Shown here: positions 8,601-17,142 of the stretch, piece after piece
Layout of the letters: each line of letters begins with the position of its first letter
How positions within the stretch are numbered: position 1 is the stretch's first letter
Program-made: the position numbers and the translations under genes
Assembly: GCF_008119785.1 (NCBI RefSeq)
Contig: NZ_VSFA01000069.1
Span: forward strand, 1-37,999
DNA: 37,999 bases
Direction of reading: 5' to 3'
From: Micromonospora sp. MP36
GTDB taxonomy: Bacteria; Actinomycetota; Actinomycetes; Mycobacteriales; Micromonosporaceae
Notes under the pieces: generated by a model
Seen by the model: the letters and a program-made list of their open reading frames with translations, nothing else
What the model was told of the DNA's origin: nothing
The model's database searches: none

Positions 8601-8860
8601 CGGGCGGTGCTGCCCGCCACGGCGATCGATCGGCCGCCCGTGGTCGGGCCGATGTTGCGCCACTGCAGCGACTCGTAGAGGGCGGGGTCGACGGGTTTCT
8701 TGCCCGATGCGGCGGCCGGGCTGGTCGCCGCGACGCCGAGCCCCGTGACGCCCAGCAGTAGTGCGAGCAACGTCGCGATGGCTCGCCGGGGCCGCAGCCT
8801 GCCATGGGCGCGTAATGGTTCGGGTGGACTTCCCGCTCTCTGATCTGCGGATTCGGTCAT
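5630..8860 (-). CDS. secreted Asp-box/BNR beta-propeller protein
   Basis: A large exported protein of 1076 residues. Residues 1-50 form a long actinobacterial signal peptide (LRPRRAIATLLALLLGVTG, cleavage near AAAS). The body holds about ten sialidase-type Asp boxes (for example YKSTDGGATW, FRSTDGGKTW, FKSTDGGSTW), predicting two sortilin/VPS10-like propellers. A conserved tail (QTRLRSGQDPLNFPIKLNNK) is shared with proteins annotated as BNR-repeat glycosyl hydrolases. No catalytic residues can be assigned, so enzymatic activity is uncertain. The ATG at 8860 is preferred over one 75 bases upstream because AAGGAAG precedes it by about seven bases. A run of eleven C (5955-5965) encodes four glycines near the C-terminus and could be a slippage site. 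The gene ends at a strong hairpin. Confidence 0.9.
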   Translation of the reverse strand: MTESADQRAGSPPEPLRAHGRLRPRRAIATLLALLLGVTGLGVAATSPAAASGKKPVDPALYESLQWRNIGPTTGGRSIAVAGSTARPNEYYFGATGGGLYKTTDGGTNWSPVTDGQITTSSVGAIEVCPTNPDIVYIGMGEVEFRGNVLPGDGVYKSTDGGATWKHMGLSDAHMIGRVRVDPANCDRVFVAALGHAFGPNTERGVFRSTDGGKTWQRTLYRDDLTGAVDLSIDPSNPQVMYAALWHAYRKPWLLNSGGESSGLFKSTDGGSTWTELTSNPGLPDGPLGKIGVSVSGADSNRVYAVIEAADGGVFRSDDAGATWQLVDDNANRRQRAFYYNRIYADPVNRDRVYALNTSFYRSDDAGRTWQTISTPHGDNHDLWIDPSNNRRMIEANDGGANVSTNGGANWTDQDYQTAQMYHVTTTNNDPYLVCGAQQDRSTVCVSSTGGTDAFTVGGGESSYVAVDPRDSNVFYAGNYGGNLTRLDRSGLSGIGSRRIDVWPDNPMGSPAKDIKERFQWTYPIMTNPAEPNAVFVGSQYVYKSTNGGQNWQRISPDLTYADPETLGDSGGPITKDQTSVEYYATVFSIAPSTRDPNVIWAGSDDGLVHVTRQGGAPKPRPEAWRKVTPPGLKKYSTVSMIDAGHHNTDTAYVSAHRYRLDDFRPYIYRTHSFGASWEKITNGIADDDWIYAVREDPERKGLLYAAAEHGVYVSFNDGDNWQPLSLNLPDVPVSDLTVKDGDLVIATHGRSFWVLDDGATLLRRLTPKTTPGDIADFEQTVPAVTPLPSVSPPPAVIPPTNTAPDRENDLAILKDPNNPVRGVSSNATVSYTIKQPVESATMSFLDAQGKVIQTVNLPTTAGTRTQNWNLRYPGSTSFPGLIYWSANSTGALAPVGTHGVRLTVNGQSLDQSFEILRDSRLTGVSDADLVAQFNLAKESVDRTSDANSGVIAIRDCSGQIADGIGGGGDAAVTAPGRRPQDGLVVGENELYQTRLRSGQDPLNFPIKLNNKLAALRGVIESTQSPPTDQSYEVLAELSGQLQKQLDRLDEIVAADVPAFNQVLQSKGLPPITCAA

Positions 8861-9154
8861 GACCCACTTCCTTTCCGCGTGTCTAGTCAGCCCAGCAAAC
8901 GCTAGGCCGGGTCGGACATTGACCGCACTGATCAAGTGACGGAATGTCCGGTTGATCTAGCGATGCACATGTAGGAGTGGACTAGTCAGCAGCCGTCCAA
9001 GTCAGCGGGGTGACCCGCCGCCCCTCGACCAGTGCTGGGATCGAGGGCGCAAGTGCAGCCCTGCAACGCTGCCGCGGCAGAGATTCGCCGCTGGGCGTCG
9101 GTTCTTGGCGGGCCTGCAGCGGTCCGTTGTGGCGGCAAGTTGCGGCGATTTTGC

Positions 9155-9682
9155 TTACATCGCGTCGGCGCTGGTACCGCTAATTCGACCGTGGACGGTG
9201 GCGTCTACCAGGGAGTAACCGACGCCACGTGCGGACTCCACCGCAACGCTGGCGTTCGCCTCGCGGAGCTTGGCACGCAGGCGTTTGACAGTGGACCGGA
9301 CGGCCGCCGCGTCGTCCAGATAGTCCGCGCCCCACACACGCTCGTAGAGCTGCTGATAGGTCCAGACGCGCAGGGGTGGGCTGGCCAGTGCGGCGAGCAC
9401 GTCCCGTTCCAGGCGGGTCAGGGGGAGTGCCCGGCCGGCCCAGCTGACCTGTTGCCGCTGCTGATCGACCACCAGCCGTCCCAGCGCCACTACGCCGGTC
9501 TCGGGGGCGGCGGAAGCGGCCGCTTGGTCGAGCAGCATCGCACGAACCGTCTGCAGATCAGGAAACATCAGCACGACACCGTGACCACTCATGAGCCGAG
9601 CCACTTGCGCTCGCTTGCTGCGGCTGGCGGTCACACAGAGTATGACCGGCTGCTCCTCGAAATCCCCCACCGGAGTGCTCAT
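9155..9682 (-). CDS. OmpR/PhoB-type winged-helix regulator (orphan)
   Basis: 175 residues. The C-terminal half is an OmpR/PhoB DNA-binding domain: LTRLERDVLAALASPP, then VWTYQQLYERVWG, then AVRSTVKRLRAKL and the wing RGVGYSLV. The N-terminal 60 residues look like a shortened receiver (VILCVTASRSKRAQVARLM) without a clear phospho-acceptor aspartate, so phosphorylation control is doubtful. No kinase gene is adjacent. The ATG at 9682 is chosen because a -10-like element ends six bases upstream; an ATG 105 bases earlier would add an unlikely extension. It is divergent from the large secreted Kelch protein, which may be its target. Confidence 0.82.
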   Translation of the reverse strand: MSTPVGDFEEQPVILCVTASRSKRAQVARLMSGHGVVLMFPDLQTVRAMLLDQAAASAAPETGVVALGRLVVDQQRQQVSWAGRALPLTRLERDVLAALASPPLRVWTYQQLYERVWGADYLDDAAAVRSTVKRLRAKLREANASVAVESARGVGYSLVDATVHGRISGTSADAM

Positions 9683-9688
9683 GGGTGT

Positions 9689-9717
9689 AGGAAAGCAACT
9701 TGCACAACGCAGGTCAA
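9689..9717 (-). promoter_or_regulatory. candidate promoter of winged-helix regulator
   Basis: Minus-strand TTGACC (9712-9717) is followed after 17 bases by TTTCCT (9689-9694), six bases before the ATG at 9682. This would give a leaderless mRNA. The -10 is a weak match. The rest of 9683-9914 is unusually AT-rich for the window and must also hold the promoter of the gene starting at 9915, which I cannot place. Confidence 0.35.
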
Positions 9718-9914
9718 TATCAAAACTTTTGTCGCTGAAACCTAAAGCTCGATCTTGACCCGATTTTGCCCCTCTTCTGCCCACCATTTGCGCTTGAGTG
9801 AAGATCGAAGCCCATCGACGATGATCGCGGGATTCCGCTTACCTGCGGTTTCCAGTCCTGCACCCTCGGTGGCCGAACACCCTTGGCCGCCACCAGCCAG
9901 GAGGTCATCACCTG

Positions 9915-12900
9915 ATGCGCAAATCACGAAGAGGGCTGCTGAGAGCGGGCCCGGTCGCCGTCGTGGCCGTCGCCGCTCTGCTCCTCGGTGCACTACCAGC
10001 AGCCGCCCAACCCGTCGACCCGGAAGCCGCCGCGCCCGCGCCCGCAGCGGCAAAGGCCGAAGTGCGCCAAGCCGCCAAACACGATGTTTCTCAGAAACTG
10101 CGCGACATCGCTCCGAAAACCAAAAACGGACAAGGCTCGAAAATTGCGGCCCAGCCAGCTCAGTCGCTAAACCGGCAGGCGGACACTTCCGCCAAGGCCG
10201 GAAGTGACGGCGTGCAGCGCGGCTTCACCGCCAGCCAGGTGCCTGAGTTCAGCGCGAACTTCGAAGGCGTCGGCAACATCGACGGGGTGCTGCCGCCGGA
10301 CACCAACGGCGACGTGGGGCCCAACCACTACGTGCAGATGGTGAACCTGCACTACGCCGTCTACAGCAAGACCGGCAGCCTGCTGCTCGGCCCGCTGCCG
10401 GCCAACGCGATCTGGTCCGGCTTCGGCGGCCCGTGCGAGACCCGCAACGACGGCGACCCCGTCGTCCTCTACGACGAGGCCGCCGACCGGTGGATGGTCA
10501 CCCAGTTCGCCCTGCCCGGCGGGACGGCCGGCAATCACCAGTGCATGGCGATCTCTCAGACCCCGGACCCGACGGGCGCGTACTTCCGGTACGACTTCTT
10601 CTACCACCAGACCCGGATGAACGACTACCCGAAGTACGGGATCTGGCCGGACGCCTACTACATGACGGCCAACGAGTTCGCGCCGTCGTTCGTCGGTGTC
10701 GGCGCAGTGGCGTTCGAGCGGGAGAAGATGCTCTCCGGCCAGGCGGCCCGGATGGTGTACTTCCACCTCGGACCGGACTTCGGTGGCGTGCTGCCGTCCG
10801 ACGCGGAGGGTCTCGCCCCGCCTGCCGGAGCACCGAACCCGTTCGTCATGTTCGACGACGACGCGTGGGGCATCTCGCCCACCGACCGGCTGCTGATGTG
10901 GGACTTCAAGGTCGACTGGGCCACTCCCGCAAACTCCACGTTCGGCAACAACCTCGCGCCGAGCCGATTCCTGGAGACCGCGCCGTTCGACTCGAACATG
11001 TGCAACTACGCCCGCGCCTGTGTTCCTCAGCAGGGCACCTCGGCGCGGTTGGACGCCATCGCCGACCGGTTGATGTACCGGGCCGCGTACCGGAACTTCG
11101 GCGACCACGCCTCGATCGTGCTCAACCACACGGTCGACGCTGACGGCACCGACCACGCCGGCGTGCGCTGGTACGAGCTGCAGAGCACCTCGCCCACCAA
11201 CTGGCGGATCAACCAGCAGGGCACCTACGCCCCCGACGCCGAGCACCGCTGGATGGCCAGCGGCGCGATCGACGTCTCCGGCAACATCGCCTTCGGCTAC
11301 TCGGCGTCGAGCAGCAACTCGTTCCCGTCCATCCGGATGGCCGGCCGGCTCTCCGGTGACCCGCTGGGCCAGCTCGGGCAGAGCGAGCGCACGCTGATCG
11401 CCGGCACCGGAGCGCAGACCCACTCGGCGGCCCGCTGGGGTGACTACAGCTCGATGTCGGTGGACCCGACCGACGGCTGCACCTTCTGGTTCACCTCCGA
11501 GTACCTGACCACGACCAGCTCCGCCACGTGGCAGACCCGGGTCGGCGCGATGAAGTTCCCGAACTGTGTGGCCGGACCGCGCGGTGAGGTCACCGGCAAG
11601 GTCACCAAGTCCGGTGGCGCGCCGATCGCCGGCGCCTCGGTGCGCGTCGGCGGCGGCGGCACCGTCACCGACGACCAGGGCAGCTACAAGCTGACCCTGC
11701 CGGCCGGGCAGCACGAGGTGACCGCGTCGGCGTTCGGCTACGCCCCGAAGACCCAGACGGTCACGGTCACCGACGGCGGCACGGTCACGGTCAACTTCAC
11801 CCTCGACGCGGTGCCGGCGCGCAAGATCTCCGGTGTGGTGAAGGACGGGTCCGGGCACGGCTGGCCCTTGTACGCGCGGATCGACGTGGCCGGCAAGCCG
11901 GGCGGGCCGGTGTTCACCGACCCCGTCACCGGCGCTTACTCCGTCGACCTGCCCGCTGGCGAGTACGGGCTGACCGTCAAGGCGATGTACCCGGCGTATA
12001 AGCAGGGCACCGCGCAGCTCACCGTCGGTGACGGCGACCAGGTGAAGAACTTCGACCTGGCCGTCGAGAACGGCTGCACCGCCGCCGGCTACAAGTTCAA
12101 CTACGGCACCCCGGTGCTCACCGAGCAGTTCGAGTCGGGGACGACCCCCGTGGGCTGGAACGTGGTGAACCGCACCGCCAACGGCGGCTGGGTGTTCAAC
12201 GACCCGAAGAACCGGGGCAACCTCACCGGCGGCACCGGCAAGTACGCGATCGTGGACAGCGATGCGGCCGGTTCCGGCAAGCCCGTCGACTCCGACCTGA
12301 TCACCCCGTCGCTGGACCTGACCGCCGTGCCGTCGCCGGTGCTGCGGTTCAACAGCGACTACCGGGCGCTCAACGGGTTCGCCAACGTCGAGTTCAGCCT
12401 CGACGGCGGTAACACCTGGGTGATCGCCGCGAACTGGACCACCACCAGCCGCCGTGGCCCGGTGCTCGAGGAGGTCCAGATTCCGCAGGCCGGTGGGCAC
12501 GCCGACGTTCGGATCCGGTTCCACCACCAGGCCACCTACGCCTGGTGGTGGGAGGTCGACAACGTCTCCGTCGTCAACCGGGCCTGCGACCCGGTCCCCG
12601 GCGGACTCGTGCTCGGCCAGGCGCTCGACAGCAACACCTCGACCGGCCTCAACGGCGCCACGGTGACCAGCGTGGACAAGCCGGCCGAGAAGGCCACCAC
12701 CGGGTCGACGCCGGACGACGAGAACCTCGGCGACGGCTTCTACTGGATGTTCTCCTCGCTGACCGGTGAGCACCCGTTCACGGCGGCGAAGAGCAACTAC
12801 GGATCGGTCACCTCCACCGTGAACGTCGCGGCGGACCGGACCACCCGAGCCGACTTCTCGCTCAAGGCCGGCCGGTTGACCATCACCCCGCCGTCGCTGA

Positions 12901-14477
12901 CCGGCACCCAGACGCTCGGTCAGAAGACGACGGTGACCACGAAGATCACCAACACCGGCGACGCGCCGGCCAGCGTCGACCTGTCCGAGCGGCGTGGCGG
13001 CTTCGAGATCCTCGGACCGCGCGGCGCGCCACTGCAGAACAACCTGGTCAAGGGCAGCGGCACGTCCATCGGCTGGCTGGGCGACAACAAGGCCGGTGAC
13101 CCGGTCGAGCCGTCCCCGTACGCACCGCCGTGGGTCAACACCGCCAACTACCCGATCCCGGTCATGGACAACGCCGTCGCCTCGTTCGACGGCAAGGTGT
13201 ACTCGGTCGGCGGCACGAACGGCACCGCCAACCTCGCCAACAGCTACGTCTACGACCCGGCCACAAACGTGTGGACCCGCATCGCGGACCTGCCGGCGGC
13301 GCTGGAGAAGCCGGCGGCGGCGTTCGTCGACGGCAAGCTGTACGTGTTCGGCGGCTGGGACTCGGTCGGCAACACGTCCAGCAAGGTGTACGCCTACGAC
13401 CCCGCCACCAATGCCTGGCAGACCCGGGCTTCGGTCAACCCGGCGCCGAGGGCAGCCCCCGGCATCGCGGTTTCCGACGGCCAGATCTACCTGGTCGGCG
13501 GGTGCACGGACGGCAACTGCACCAAGTCCAACGCGGTCGTCCGGTACAACCCGGGAGCCGACTCGTTCACCACCGTCGCACCGTACCCGGTCGCCATCGC
13601 CTGGCAGGGCTGCGGCGGGATCAACGGCACGGTCTACTGCGCCGGTGGTAACGGGCCGACGACCCTGAAGAGCACCTACGGCTACAACCCGGGCAACGAC
13701 ACCTGGACCCAGCTGGCCGACCTGCCGGTCGACTTCTGGGGCGTGGCCGCGGACACCGCCAACGGCCTGCTGCTGCTGTCGACGGGTGTCATCAACAACT
13801 CCACCATCGTCACCAACCAGGGCTGGGCGTACGACCCGGAGGCCAACTCCTGGTCGGCGCTGCCGAACGCCAACTTTGCCCGATACCGGGGCGCGGCGGC
13901 GTGCGGCTTCGTGAAGGTCGGTGGATCGACCGGCGGGTTCACCCCGACGCCGGACAGCGAGATGCTGCCCGGCTTCGACCAGTGCGCCACCGTCACCGAC
14001 GTGCCGTGGCTGGCCGCGTCCCCGACCACGGCGACGCTGCAGCCCGGACAGAGCGTCACGGTGACCGTCACGCTCGACGCCACCTCGGCGGCGGGCGTGG
14101 GTCAGCCCGGCACCTACACCGCGCAGCTCGGGGTCAAGTCCAACACCCCGTACGCGGTGGCGCCGATCGATGTGACGATGGTGGTCCAGCCGCCCAAGGA
14201 CTGGGGCAAGGTGGCCGGCACCGTCACCGGGGTCGACTGCCAGGGCAAGAGTGCCGCCCTGCGCGGTACTACCGTCCAGATCAACGGCAAGGGTGGCTGG
14301 ACGTTCACCTTGGAGGCCGACGCCGACGGCAAGTACGCCATCTGGGCGCCGTCGGGCGCCAACCCGATCGAGGTGATCGCTGCCCGGGACGGTTGGATCC
14401 CGCAGACCCAGAAGGCGAGCATCAAGTCAGGCAAGACGGTGACGGTCGACTTCGTCCTCCGACCCACCAAGTGCTGA
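9915..14477 (+). CDS. secreted Kelch / carboxypeptidase-regulatory multidomain protein
   Basis: A 1520-residue exported protein. Signal peptide at residues 1-32 (VAVVAVAALLLGALPAAAQ), then an Ala-rich linker. Residues about 100-550 form a large domain opening with DGVLPPDTNGDVGPNHYVQM, found in secreted actinobacterial proteins. Two carboxypeptidase-regulatory-like beta domains follow (about 555-635 and 636-718), a jelly-roll/MAM-like domain (about 731-890, LTEQFESG to WWWEVDNVSV), another regulatory-like repeat, six Kelch blades (about 1075-1350, KVYSVGG, KLYVFGGW, QIYLVGGC), an Ig-like stretch and a final regulatory-like domain. These modules often trail subtilases, but no peptidase triad is present, so I infer a binding or matrix role. 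ATG at 9915 with AGGAGGT about nine bases upstream. Monocistronic, ending at a strong hairpin. Confidence 0.9.
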   Translation: MRKSRRGLLRAGPVAVVAVAALLLGALPAAAQPVDPEAAAPAPAAAKAEVRQAAKHDVSQKLRDIAPKTKNGQGSKIAAQPAQSLNRQADTSAKAGSDGVQRGFTASQVPEFSANFEGVGNIDGVLPPDTNGDVGPNHYVQMVNLHYAVYSKTGSLLLGPLPANAIWSGFGGPCETRNDGDPVVLYDEAADRWMVTQFALPGGTAGNHQCMAISQTPDPTGAYFRYDFFYHQTRMNDYPKYGIWPDAYYMTANEFAPSFVGVGAVAFEREKMLSGQAARMVYFHLGPDFGGVLPSDAEGLAPPAGAPNPFVMFDDDAWGISPTDRLLMWDFKVDWATPANSTFGNNLAPSRFLETAPFDSNMCNYARACVPQQGTSARLDAIADRLMYRAAYRNFGDHASIVLNHTVDADGTDHAGVRWYELQSTSPTNWRINQQGTYAPDAEHRWMASGAIDVSGNIAFGYSASSSNSFPSIRMAGRLSGDPLGQLGQSERTLIAGTGAQTHSAARWGDYSSMSVDPTDGCTFWFTSEYLTTTSSATWQTRVGAMKFPNCVAGPRGEVTGKVTKSGGAPIAGASVRVGGGGTVTDDQGSYKLTLPAGQHEVTASAFGYAPKTQTVTVTDGGTVTVNFTLDAVPARKISGVVKDGSGHGWPLYARIDVAGKPGGPVFTDPVTGAYSVDLPAGEYGLTVKAMYPAYKQGTAQLTVGDGDQVKNFDLAVENGCTAAGYKFNYGTPVLTEQFESGTTPVGWNVVNRTANGGWVFNDPKNRGNLTGGTGKYAIVDSDAAGSGKPVDSDLITPSLDLTAVPSPVLRFNSDYRALNGFANVEFSLDGGNTWVIAANWTTTSRRGPVLEEVQIPQAGGHADVRIRFHHQATYAWWWEVDNVSVVNRACDPVPGGLVLGQALDSNTSTGLNGATVTSVDKPAEKATTGSTPDDENLGDGFYWMFSSLTGEHPFTAAKSNYGSVTSTVNVAADRTTRADFSLKAGRLTITPPSLTGTQTLGQKTTVTTKITNTGDAPASVDLSERRGGFEILGPRGAPLQNNLVKGSGTSIGWLGDNKAGDPVEPSPYAPPWVNTANYPIPVMDNAVASFDGKVYSVGGTNGTANLANSYVYDPATNVWTRIADLPAALEKPAAAFVDGKLYVFGGWDSVGNTSSKVYAYDPATNAWQTRASVNPAPRAAPGIAVSDGQIYLVGGCTDGNCTKSNAVVRYNPGADSFTTVAPYPVAIAWQGCGGINGTVYCAGGNGPTTLKSTYGYNPGNDTWTQLADLPVDFWGVAADTANGLLLLSTGVINNSTIVTNQGWAYDPEANSWSALPNANFARYRGAAACGFVKVGGSTGGFTPTPDSEMLPGFDQCATVTDVPWLAASPTTATLQPGQSVTVTVTLDATSAAGVGQPGTYTAQLGVKSNTPYAVAPIDVTMVVQPPKDWGKVAGTVTGVDCQGKSAALRGTTVQINGKGGWTFTLEADADGKYAIWAPSGANPIEVIAARDGWIPQTQKASIKSGKTVTVDFVLRPTKC

Positions 14478-14494
14478 CCGACAACTGAGATCAG

Positions 14495-14528
14495 CCGGGC
14501 CCGCGCCGATCACTCGGCGCGGGCCCGG
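14495..14528 (+). terminator. 15-bp stem terminator
   Basis: Perfect 15-base stem (14495-14509 with 14514-14528) and TCAC loop, 17 bases after the stop of the Kelch protein gene. GC-rich with no U-tract. Confidence 0.85.
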
Positions 14529-14674
14529 CCCGTCGGCAGAGCGTGGCCACCTTCGTGGTCCGCCAGCACAAACGACCCGGCCGGACCCCCGCCGGCTTGA
14601 CCACTCCCCGCGTCGCCCGGCCCCATCGCTGGTCACGGCGGGTCACCTCGACCATGCGCTTATCATCACCGGAC

Positions 14675-15514
14675 ATGTGGCGAGATATTGCCGGCGAACT
14701 CCGTGCGGGCGCTCGGCAGCGTGCCGGCGCGCGCCCCAGAGGACCCGAACTGGTCCACGTCGAGGACGTGGCCGGCCCGGCGGGTCTACGGTTGCGCCGC
14801 TACCGGCCTTCCTCGCAGCCGCGTCCCCTGATGGTGTTCCTGCACGGTGGCGGCTGGGTCGTCGGTGATCTGGAGACCCACGACAGGACCTGTCGCCGAT
14901 TCTCGAAAGAATGCGATGTCGAGGTGCTGGCGGTGGACTACCGGCTGGCCCCGGAGCATCCGCACCCGGCTGCGATCAACGATGCCGTCGACGTGCTCCG
15001 ATGGGCCAGGCCCGCCGCCGTCGCGGGGGACAGCGCGGGTGGATACCTCGCCACCATGGCCTGTCTGCGGCTACGTGATCAAGGCGATCCGCTGCCCGCC
15101 GCGCAGATCCTGATCTGCCCCAACACCGACCTCCTGCTGTCCCAGCCCAGCGTCACTGAGAAGGGCACCGGCTACGGGCTGGACACCGAAATGCTGAGCT
15201 GGTTCGTAGCCCAGTGGGTGCCTGATCCGACCGAGCGGCGCGGGGCGAGCCCTTTGCATCAGCCCGACCTGTCCGGCCTGCCGGCCGCTCTCGTGGTGAC
15301 CGCCGAACACGACCCCCTACGCGACGAGGGCGCCAACTACGCCCTCCGTCTGGCTGATGCCGGAATAGACGTGACGTACCGCTGCGAACCTGGCTTGCTG
15401 CACGGATTCATTCAGGGAATGGATCTGACTGATCCGGAGGCGGCGGCCGCACACGAGCGGATCTTCGCTGACATCCGATCGTTGATCACGCGACACAACG
15501 CTGGAGCAGGTTGA
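14675..15514 (+). CDS. alpha/beta hydrolase, HSL-family esterase
   Basis: Carboxylesterase of the hormone-sensitive-lipase family, 279 residues. It shows the oxyanion-hole motif FLHGGGWVVGD, the conserved YRLAPEHPHPAA, the nucleophile elbow GDSAGG with the catalytic Ser, the Asp in AEHDPLRDEG and the His in LLHGF, so it should be active on short acyl esters in the cytoplasm. The start is uncertain: ATG at 14675 follows a -10-like TATCAT (14661-14666) by eight bases, which fits a leaderless mRNA. An in-frame ATG at 14654 and an upstream start at 14543 are possible but extend into sequence without similarity. It stands alone between two strong terminators. The substrate is unknown. Confidence 0.9.
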   Translation: MWRDIAGELRAGARQRAGARPRGPELVHVEDVAGPAGLRLRRYRPSSQPRPLMVFLHGGGWVVGDLETHDRTCRRFSKECDVEVLAVDYRLAPEHPHPAAINDAVDVLRWARPAAVAGDSAGGYLATMACLRLRDQGDPLPAAQILICPNTDLLLSQPSVTEKGTGYGLDTEMLSWFVAQWVPDPTERRGASPLHQPDLSGLPAALVVTAEHDPLRDEGANYALRLADAGIDVTYRCEPGLLHGFIQGMDLTDPEAAAAHERIFADIRSLITRHNAGAG

Positions 15515-15546
15515 CGGCTGCCTGCGGGCACGGTCCACCGTCAACG

Positions 15547-15594
15547 CGGAAAGGCCCGACGGCGGCCAGGTCTGGCCGCCGTCGGGCCTTTCCG
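15547..15594. terminator. bidirectional terminator
   Basis: Near-perfect inverted repeat, stem of over 20 bases (left arm 15547-15569, right arm 15572-15594), between the convergent esterase gene and the membrane-protein gene. Symmetry and an A/T-containing base of the stem suit termination in both directions. Confidence 0.88.
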
Positions 15595-15609
15595 ATGGCC
15601 CGGCAAGGT

Positions 15610-16314
15610 TCAGTTGCTGGCGTTCTCGGCTCTGGATGGTCGCTGCCGGGGCAGGCGGAAGCCCGCGGTGATCAGCCAGACGAGGCCGGTGAAGCGGGCG
15701 ATCGGTAGGAGGATCGCCGCGTTGTCGATGAGCAGGCTCACGGTGGCGATCTCGGCGACGGCGGCGATGGCCAGGCCTGACCAGGCAAGCCAGCGTGGCA
15801 GTAGCCGGGCGAGCAGTCCGGGCACGGCCACGCCGGCGATCAGCAGGCCCAGCGGCACGACGTGCCCGACGCCGCCGGTGGCGAAGGTGAGGAATTGCAG
15901 GGCGCGCACGAGGGCGGGCTCGTCGAGTACCTCGGGTTGGGAAGTGACCCAGCCGAGCAGGCCGCAGAGGGCGAGGAATCCGGCGGAGAGAGCCCCGCCG
16001 ATGAGGGTGATGGTCGCACCGGGTGCCCGGACGCCGAGCTGGTGCAGACGCGCGGAGGCGGTCGCGGTGTAGATGGCCAGCGGGATGGCGGCGGCGAACT
16101 GCAGCGCCGCGCTGACCTGCACCGCGTGCTGATGATCGCGGAAGTACGCCAGGATGTCGGCGGCCGGGCCGAACGGCGACGGGTAGGGCTTGCCGCTGGC
16201 GAGCAGGGTGCCGAGGACCAAGCTGGCGATGAACAGGGCGGCGAACACGACGGCGAGGACGCCGAGCGGCGGCCCGGCTTGGCGGCGGCGCTGGGGCGCA
16301 TTGGTGGTGGTCAT
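15610..16314 (-). CDS. hypothetical integral membrane protein
   Basis: 234 residues with about six predicted membrane helices (for example LGVLAVVFAALFIASLVLG, ATITLIGGALSAGFLALCGL, LAWSGLAIAAVAEIATVSLL). The overall look is similar to DUF4386-type proteins, but I cannot confirm the family. Its ATG overlaps the TGA of the upstream SDR gene by four bases (ATGA at 16311-16314), so the two are translationally coupled and probably under the MarR operator upstream of the SDR gene. Role unknown. Being the partner of a reductase under MarR control suggests response to a small molecule, which is inference only. Confidence 0.85.
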   Translation of the reverse strand: MTTTNAPQRRRQAGPPLGVLAVVFAALFIASLVLGTLLASGKPYPSPFGPAADILAYFRDHQHAVQVSAALQFAAAIPLAIYTATASARLHQLGVRAPGATITLIGGALSAGFLALCGLLGWVTSQPEVLDEPALVRALQFLTFATGGVGHVVPLGLLIAGVAVPGLLARLLPRWLAWSGLAIAAVAEIATVSLLIDNAAILLPIARFTGLVWLITAGFRLPRQRPSRAENASN

Positions 16315-17078
16315 GCGATCACCCGTCCGCCGGTCAGGTCGAGGGTGACGCCGGTGATCCAGGACGACGCGTCGGAGGCCAGGAACAGCACCGCCTCGGC
16401 GACGTCGTCGGGCTCGCCGATGCGTCCGAGCGGGAAGTGTCGGGCCAGTTCGTCGAGCTGCTGAGCGCTCATTGCCTGCTGCATGCGGTCGTTGCGGACA
16501 GCGGACGGGGCCAGGCAGTTGACCCGGACGGCATGCTGGCCGACCTCGTTGGCCAGGTGTCGGGTGAACATGACGACGCCGGCTTTCGCGGACGCGTACG
16601 CGGCGTTGGCCTGGCTTGGTTGGCGTCCAGCGCTGGAGGCCATGGTGATGATCGCGCCGCGTCGGCGATGCACCATGCCGGGCAGCACCTCGTGCACGGC
16701 AAGGAACGTCGAGGTCAGCTCCGACTCCAGCGTCGCGCGCCACCGCTCGGCGTCAAGGTCGACGGTAGGCACGGGCCGGCCCTGCCCGCCGGCGACGGTG
16801 GCGAGGATGTCGACCGGACCGAAAGCGTCCTCCACCTCCTCACGAATACGGCGCACCGTGGTGGCGTCGGTCACGTCACCGGGCACGGCGATGGCCTCGC
16901 CGCCGTCGGCGGCGATGCCGGCCACGACGCCGGCGAGCGCCGCCTCGTCCCGGCCGTTGACGGCGACCCGCACACCGTTGGCCGCCAACGCGCGGCAGGT
17001 TGCCGCGCCGATGCCGCGTGAACCGCCCGTGACGAGCGCAACCCTGCCGGCCAGATCGGGATAACGGATGGCTGGCAT
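16311..17078 (-). CDS. SDR-family oxidoreductase (FabG-like)
   Basis: Classical short-chain dehydrogenase of 255 residues. Cofactor motif TGGSRGIG near residue 17, then DVT at the adenine-binding position, a VAGG version of the usual NAG motif, catalytic Ser in TMASSAGRQ and the YASAK catalytic Tyr/Lys. It probably uses NADP(H), given the Arg following the glycine motif (NGRDE segment). Substrate unknown. The start at 17078 has AAGGGAGA about eight bases upstream. First gene of a two-gene unit with the membrane protein, divergent from a MarR regulator with a palindromic operator between them, so it is likely repressed by MarR and induced by a ligand that it may then reduce. Confidence 0.93.
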   Translation of the reverse strand: MPAIRYPDLAGRVALVTGGSRGIGAATCRALAANGVRVAVNGRDEAALAGVVAGIAADGGEAIAVPGDVTDATTVRRIREEVEDAFGPVDILATVAGGQGRPVPTVDLDAERWRATLESELTSTFLAVHEVLPGMVHRRRGAIITMASSAGRQPSQANAAYASAKAGVVMFTRHLANEVGQHAVRVNCLAPSAVRNDRMQQAMSAQQLDELARHFPLGRIGEPDDVAEAVLFLASDASSWITGVTLDLTGGRVIA

Positions 17079-17100
17079 TCCAGATCTCCCTTCTCGGAGG

Positions 17101-17142
17101 TGAACAGTTCAGCTGACTGAACCGTTCACTTCTGTGTAAGAT
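17101..17142 (+). promoter_or_regulatory. MarR operator and promoter
   Basis: A 12-base inverted repeat with one mismatch, TGAACAGTTCAG (17101-17112) and CTGAACCGTTCA (17117-17128), separated by CTGA. A -10-like TAAGAT (17137-17142) lies six bases before the marR GTG, and a -35-like CTGACT (17113-17118) is inside the palindrome. Repressor binding here would block marR and probably also the divergent SDR gene. Confidence 0.75.

Noticed and set aside
6614..8761. A 715-codon plus-strand frame opposite the propeller gene
   Set aside because: No ribosome site or domain; the minus strand shows signal peptide and repeated Asp boxes.
8883..8990. Direct repeat CTAGTCAGC at 8883-8891 and 8982-8990
   Set aside because: Only 9 bases, about 100 bp apart, with no link to a promoter or element; could be chance.
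10167..12773. An 868-codon minus-strand frame opposite the Kelch protein
   Set aside because: Arg/Val/Gly-rich shadow; the plus strand has a signal peptide, ribosome site and domains.
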